A stretch of 17,235 nt of DNA, taken from NCBI GenBank assembly GCA_902783435.1, contig CACZQV010000036.1, positions 1-17,235 on the forward strand, in the 5' to 3' direction. Made by a program: the position numbers and the translations under genes. The stretch is from an uncultured Erysipelotrichaceae bacterium (GTDB lineage: Bacteria; Bacillota_I; Bacilli_A; RF39; UBA660). The notes below the pieces were generated by a model. That model saw only the letters and a program-made list of their open reading frames with translations, was not told where the DNA came from and made no database searches. Positions 15,401-17,235 of the stretch are shown piece after piece; positions within the stretch are counted from its first letter, which is position 1, and every line of letters starts with the position of its first letter.

Positions 15401-15935
15401 AGAAGTATATTCAAATACTGGTGGACAAGCTTCTAAATCAACTAGACCGGGTGCTGTAGCTAAGTTTGCATCTAGTGGTAAAGAAACTGCTAAAAAGAAT
15501 TTAGCTAAGATGGCTTTAAGTTATCCACATGTATATGTAGGAACTATATCTCTTGGAGCTAATCCAATGCAGGCTATTAAAGTTATGAAAGAAGCAGAAG
15601 CTTATAATGGACCAAGTATTATTATTGCTTATGCTCCATGTATTGCTCAAGGAATAATTAAAGGAATGAAAAATTCAATTAATGAGGAAAAATCTGCAAC
15701 TGAATCAGGATATTTCCCATTATTCCACTATAGTCCAGTAACTTCTGAATTTAAGGTGGATAGTAATGCTGATTTCTCTAAATATGAAGAATTTACTTTA
15801 GGAGAAGATAGATATAGATCTTTAAAGAAATTAAATAAAGAAGGAGATAAATTATTATCTAAAAATAAAGAAGATGCAGAAGCAACTTATGAATTTTATA
15901 AAAACTTAGAAAACAAAAAAGAGGAAGAAAAGTAA
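12498..15935 (+). CDS. nifJ: Pyruvate:ferredoxin (flavodoxin) oxidoreductase
   Basis: This 1145-residue single-chain PFOR converts pyruvate and CoA to acetyl-CoA and CO2 with reduction of ferredoxin or flavodoxin, central to anaerobic fermentation. It opens with MDGNEAAAYVSYNFTEVAGI and YPITPASPMAE, the domain I pyruvate/TPP region. Two ferredoxin-type [4Fe-4S] motifs are present: CINCNLCSLVCP (from C677) and CTGCGLCTEVCP (from C734). The proximal cluster cysteines are C805 and C808 (GACAGCGE), C833 (ATGCSS) and C1048 (APCIAQG). The TPP-binding segment GGDGWAYDIGYNG starts at residue 938, with VYSNTGGQASKSTRPGA following. Domain order and length fit the homodimeric bacterial enzyme, slightly short at the C-terminus (usual about 1170-1200). 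It is a single-gene unit with its own promoter and terminator. Function is very secure. Confidence 0.97.
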   Translation: MMKIMDGNEAAAYVSYNFTEVAGIYPITPASPMAELTDKWSSEGKLNYFDTPVKVVEMESEAGAAGMVHGSLQAGALTTTYTASQGLLLMIPNMYKIAGELLPCVINVAARSLATHALSIFGDHQDIYATRSTGFAMLASSSVQQVMDLTGVAHLSAIKGSVPFVNFFDGFRTSHELQKVELIDTDKLKKLIDEKALDEFRSRAMNPNKPSIRGTAQNEDIYFQATEVRNTYYDKVPDIVADYMNDINKITGKDYKPFNYYGSPTANKVIVAMGSVCETIREVIDYLVKEKNQNVGLMEVHLYRPFSAKYFLNELPKSVKKIAVLDRTKEPGSAGEPLYLDVVQTIKNADARVNVVGGRYGLSSKNTTPAMIKGIFDFLDTRDVHTNFTVGIEDDITNLSIPYDDKFMLPSENAEFLIYGYGSDGMVSASKDLMKITGTYTNAYVQGYFQYDSKKSGGVTIANLRFGKKPITSTYYVEKASLVVCTKDSYLKRIKMLEKISDKGVFILNTNKNADEVLASMTNHDKKILQSKHIKMFIVDANKIANEAGLPGKISTIMETIIFKLGKIVDFNFAVGKIKENLETKFGNKGGNIVEKNVKAIDSSLECLIPVKVPYVDFDNEITPKKSLFEVIDSMEGDSLPVSSFVKMPNGEFEAGTSKLDKRDSSEMAPCYNSENCINCNLCSLVCPHGVIRPFLLDEKEELDAPESVSRHLVDAKIKDQDLKFTVGVSLPDCTGCGLCTEVCPGKAGAKALVMKMKNELLEDKRDEEYKYLFNEVKEKKNVMPTNTIKGSQFVKPKFEFPGACAGCGETPYLKLLTQLFGDRMIIANATGCSSIYGASTPSMPYSVPWANSLFEDNAEFGFGMKNADNVLKNQIITLIKNNLDKVKKSEKEVYKAYTEEINEENANKLLEIIDDTKIDRLKKLKDFILPKSVWMIGGDGWAYDIGYNGIDHVLANKENVNILVLDTEVYSNTGGQASKSTRPGAVAKFASSGKETAKKNLAKMALSYPHVYVGTISLGANPMQAIKVMKEAEAYNGPSIIIAYAPCIAQGIIKGMKNSINEEKSATESGYFPLFHYSPVTSEFKVDSNADFSKYEEFTLGEDRYRSLKKLNKEGDKLLSKNKEDAEATYEFYKNLENKKEEEK

Positions 15936-15953
15936 GTTTTTCTTCCTTTTTTT
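15916..15953 (+). terminator. Intrinsic terminator of the PFOR gene
   Basis: AGGAAGAAAA (15922-15931) pairs with TTTTCTTCCT (15938-15947), 10 bp with a 6-nt loop. It can be lengthened by the flanking A-run (from 15916) and T-run (to 15953). The stop codon (15933-15935) lies in the loop, and the last codons form the ascending arm. Confidence 0.85.
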
Positions 15954-15962
15954 ATAGTTTTA

Positions 15963-15996
15963 TGTTATAATATAGAGCAATTCAAAAACGGAGGGG
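15963..15996 (+). promoter_or_regulatory. Extended -10 promoter and ribosome binding site for the small membrane protein gene
   Basis: TGTTATAAT (15963-15971) is an exact extended -10. The -35 position (15943-15948, TTCCTT) lies in the terminator descending arm and is weak. GGAGGGG (15990-15996) lies 7 nt before the ATG at 16004. The predicted leader is about 26 nt. Confidence 0.65.
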
Positions 15997-16003
15997 TTAT
16001 TAT

Positions 16004-16273
16004 ATGGGAAAATATAGTACTTATCAAGATATTGATGATGAATATGAAGATGAAGAAGAAAAAGAATATTCTATATTACCATTATTAGCTACAATATCTA
16101 AATGGTTTATTAGAATAGGAATTGTAGTAGGAATTATATTATTATTATACTTTATAGTTAAGACTGATTTTATGTCAGCATTCTTATTTATAATAGGTAT
16201 GATAGTAGCATATTTCTTTGGATACTTATTTATGCTTTGTTTAGATAAGTTTGTTGTTATGAATGATGAATAA
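16004..16273 (+). CDS. Small two-helix membrane protein, function unknown
   Basis: This 89-residue protein has a very acidic N-terminal segment (IDDEYEDEEEKEYS, residues 10-23) and two hydrophobic helices (about 36-52 and 56-80), joined by a short loop with KTDF. The C-terminus is short and ends MNDE. No family is recognised; the acidic tail next to two helices suggests a protein-docking or regulatory membrane protein, but that is only inference. A strong GGAGGGG ribosome binding site and a good extended -10 promoter precede it. The last codons and the stop are inside a terminator hairpin, so part of the transcription probably ends here. The JAMM-like gene begins 26 bp after the stop. Confidence 0.75.
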   Translation: MGKYSTYQDIDDEYEDEEEKEYSILPLLATISKWFIRIGIVVGIILLLYFIVKTDFMSAFLFIIGMIVAYFFGYLFMLCLDKFVVMNDE

Positions 16274-16285
16274 TCATTCTTTTTT
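16261..16285 (+). terminator. Intrinsic terminator between the small membrane protein and JAMM-like genes
   Basis: GAATGAT (16261-16267) pairs with ATCATTC (16273-16279), 7 bp with a 5-nt loop, followed by TTTTTT (16280-16285). The hairpin covers the last codons and the stop. The Shine-Dalgarno of the next gene (AGGGGG, 16286-16291) begins at the base after the T-run, leaving no room for a promoter downstream of it. Confidence 0.7.
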
Positions 16286-16299
16286 AGGGGGTTGTTAAT

Positions 16300-17106
16300 A
16301 TGTTATATCCAAAAAGATTATCAAAGAAAAATTTTGAAAATATTATGGAAAAAATTTCTTTAATTGCTAGATATCCTAAAATACTAGAATTAGATGAAGA
16401 TGCAATAGAAGAAGATATAAGACAAGTTAGAGAAATAGAAAAATTTTTATATGATTGTAATATAAGACAATATGAATTACCTGATATACCTAGAGGTAAA
16501 ATAATTCTTAGTAATGAAGTATATAATCGTTTATTAAATTATGCTAATAAGAGTAATGAAAAAGATAATTCTATGACTGAATTTGGTGGATATATGTATG
16601 GTGTAGAAACTGCACCAAATACTATTTATTTTAAAGAAAACAATGTAGTTCAAATGAAAAGTTTTTCTGGTGAAATACAAACACCTTTAAAACTTTCTAA
16701 GGAAATGGAAAATGTTATAAAGTATTCTGATGTAGATTGTATTGCTCATATACATACACATCCGTTTGAAAGAAAGCATTATTTTCCTTTTCCTTCAAAT
16801 CAAGATTTATATACTTATGCATTTTTACAAGAACAGTTTAATAAAACAGATAAAGATGTTTATTTTTTAGGATGTTTAATAACACCTTTAAATAATTCAA
16901 GTGAAAGTGTTAGACTTAATGATATATGTTTTATGTTTTATGATAAAAATGAAAGATCATTTTATAAATGTAGTAATATTTATTTTGAAGATAGTAGAAA
17001 AATTAGATGTCCATTACCTGTAAGAGATGTTTTATATACAGATAGTGATAATAAAGTATTAGTAAAAGAAAAAAGAACAATATTACAAAATTATAGAAAT
17101 ATTTAA
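16300..17106 (+). CDS. JAMM/MPN+ (Mov34/JAB) metallopeptidase-like protein
   Basis: This 268-residue protein contains a JAMM zinc-metallopeptidase motif: the catalytic Glu in MTEFGGYMYG (E94), and HTHP (H152, H154) followed by PSNQD (S166, D169). This fits the E...HxHP...PSxxD pattern of JAB/MPN+ deubiquitinase-like and bacterial sulfur-carrier-processing enzymes. The gap between the second His and the Ser (11 residues) is about four longer than the usual seven. An N-terminal segment of about 90 mostly helical, charged residues precedes the domain, and about 100 residues follow it. No signal peptide is visible, so it is probably cytoplasmic. It is unusual to see it without a ubiquitin-like, MoaD/ThiS-like, E1-like or DNA-repair RadC context; its only neighbour is a small membrane protein. 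AGGGGG lies 8 nt before the ATG. The fold is fairly secure; activity and substrate are unknown. Confidence 0.8.
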   Translation: MLYPKRLSKKNFENIMEKISLIARYPKILELDEDAIEEDIRQVREIEKFLYDCNIRQYELPDIPRGKIILSNEVYNRLLNYANKSNEKDNSMTEFGGYMYGVETAPNTIYFKENNVVQMKSFSGEIQTPLKLSKEMENVIKYSDVDCIAHIHTHPFERKHYFPFPSNQDLYTYAFLQEQFNKTDKDVYFLGCLITPLNNSSESVRLNDICFMFYDKNERSFYKCSNIYFEDSRKIRCPLPVRDVLYTDSDNKVLVKEKRTILQNYRNI

Positions 17107-17116
17107 AATACACACA

Positions 17117-17151
17117 AAAAGAAGATGTCGGCCACATCTTCTTTTAGTTTT
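17117..17151. terminator. Symmetric intrinsic terminator, possibly bidirectional
   Basis: A perfect 12-bp stem, AAAAGAAGATGT (17117-17128) with ACATCTTCTTTT (17134-17145), has a CGGCC loop. On the + strand it is followed by AGTTTTTT; on the - strand the hairpin ends in TTTTT directly. It terminates the JAMM-like gene and could also end a transcript entering from the right on the - strand. It is the longest stem in the window. Confidence 0.8.
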
Positions 17152-17152
17152 T

Positions 17153-17235
17153 TAATCTAAGAAGCAGGACCCCCTGAGGCCTGCTTCCAAAAAGAATAAA
17201 AAGGGGTTGGCTAGTGTGATACTAGCGACCAATTC
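17153..17235. ncRNA. Candidate structured RNA, partial, strand undetermined
   Basis: This short stretch is much richer in G and C than the rest of the window and holds no open frame of note. GAAGCAGG (17161-17168) pairs with CCTGCTTC (17180-17187), 8 bp with an 11-nt loop containing CCCCC (17170-17174). That loop can pair with GGGG at 17203-17206, a possible pseudoknot. A second hairpin, GCTAGT (17210-17215) with ACTAGC (17221-17226), has loop GTGAT and can be lengthened by GGTT (17205-17208) with GACC (17227-17230), which competes with the pseudoknot. Known classes I tried to match (tmRNA, RNase P, SRP, 6S, T-box) do not fit. If on the - strand, the 17117-17145 hairpin is its natural terminator. 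The element continues past the window edge. Confidence 0.4.

Noticed and set aside
17153..17235. tRNA, tmRNA, SRP RNA, RNase P RNA or T-box at the right edge
   Set aside because: Hairpin order and loop sequences do not match the conserved cores I know for these; no CCA end, T-loop, GGAA/AGCAG SRP loop arrangement or T-box consensus was found.

Overview
The window is about 17 kb of very AT-rich DNA with tightly packed genes, all read on the + strand. Codon use (TTA, ATA, AGA, GAT, AAT), strong AGGAGG-type ribosome binding sites, TATAAT -10 boxes, short intrinsic terminators and a pyruvate:ferredoxin oxidoreductase point to an anaerobic low-GC Firmicute, perhaps an uncultured gut Bacilli or Clostridia lineage. 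TGA is used as a stop (gene ending at 10378) and Trp is TGG, so the code is standard and this is not a Mycoplasma.

Layout. (1) 1-557 is the 3' end of a gene for a Pro/Val/Ala-rich protein with nearly identical 60-bp tandem repeats. (2) 619-7225 is an apparent five-gene operon: a GT4 glycosyltransferase, an Alg14-like and an Alg13-like glycosyltransferase pair (like PssD/PssE or Cps14F/G), a 1307-residue surface protein with a type IV prepilin N-terminus and about eight Ig/cadherin-like repeats, and a small membrane-anchored protein. (3) 7315-8927 encodes a membrane-anchored helical protein and a phosphodiester glycosidase (NAGPA-domain) protein. (4) 9011-11478 encodes a membrane-anchored protein with a duplicated DUF6273-like module and a second NAGPA paralogue. 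(5) 11534-12439 is a PPP-type metallophosphoesterase. (6) 12498-15935 is a full-length pyruvate:ferredoxin oxidoreductase. (7) 16004-17106 holds a small two-helix membrane protein and a JAMM/MPN+ metallopeptidase-like protein. (8) 17107-17235 holds a symmetric, possibly bidirectional terminator and a GC-rich, potentially pseudoknotted stretch that may be part of a structured RNA.

How the genes fit together. Regions 2-4 look like a cell-envelope island: glycan-assembly enzymes, a giant pilin-like adhesin candidate, and two anchored glycosidases that may act on phosphodiester-linked surface glycans. Regions 5-7 are housekeeping or unassigned. Regulation looks minimal. Most transcription units are separated by 55-85 bp in which a terminator is followed at once by a TATAAT promoter. 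Several hairpins include the stop codon of the upstream gene, and predicted 5' leaders are very short.

The most unusual items are the giant prepilin-like protein co-encoded with glycosyltransferases, the paired NAGPA/DUF6273-like loci, a terminator hairpin that contains a -35 box, and the GC-rich structured element at the right edge.
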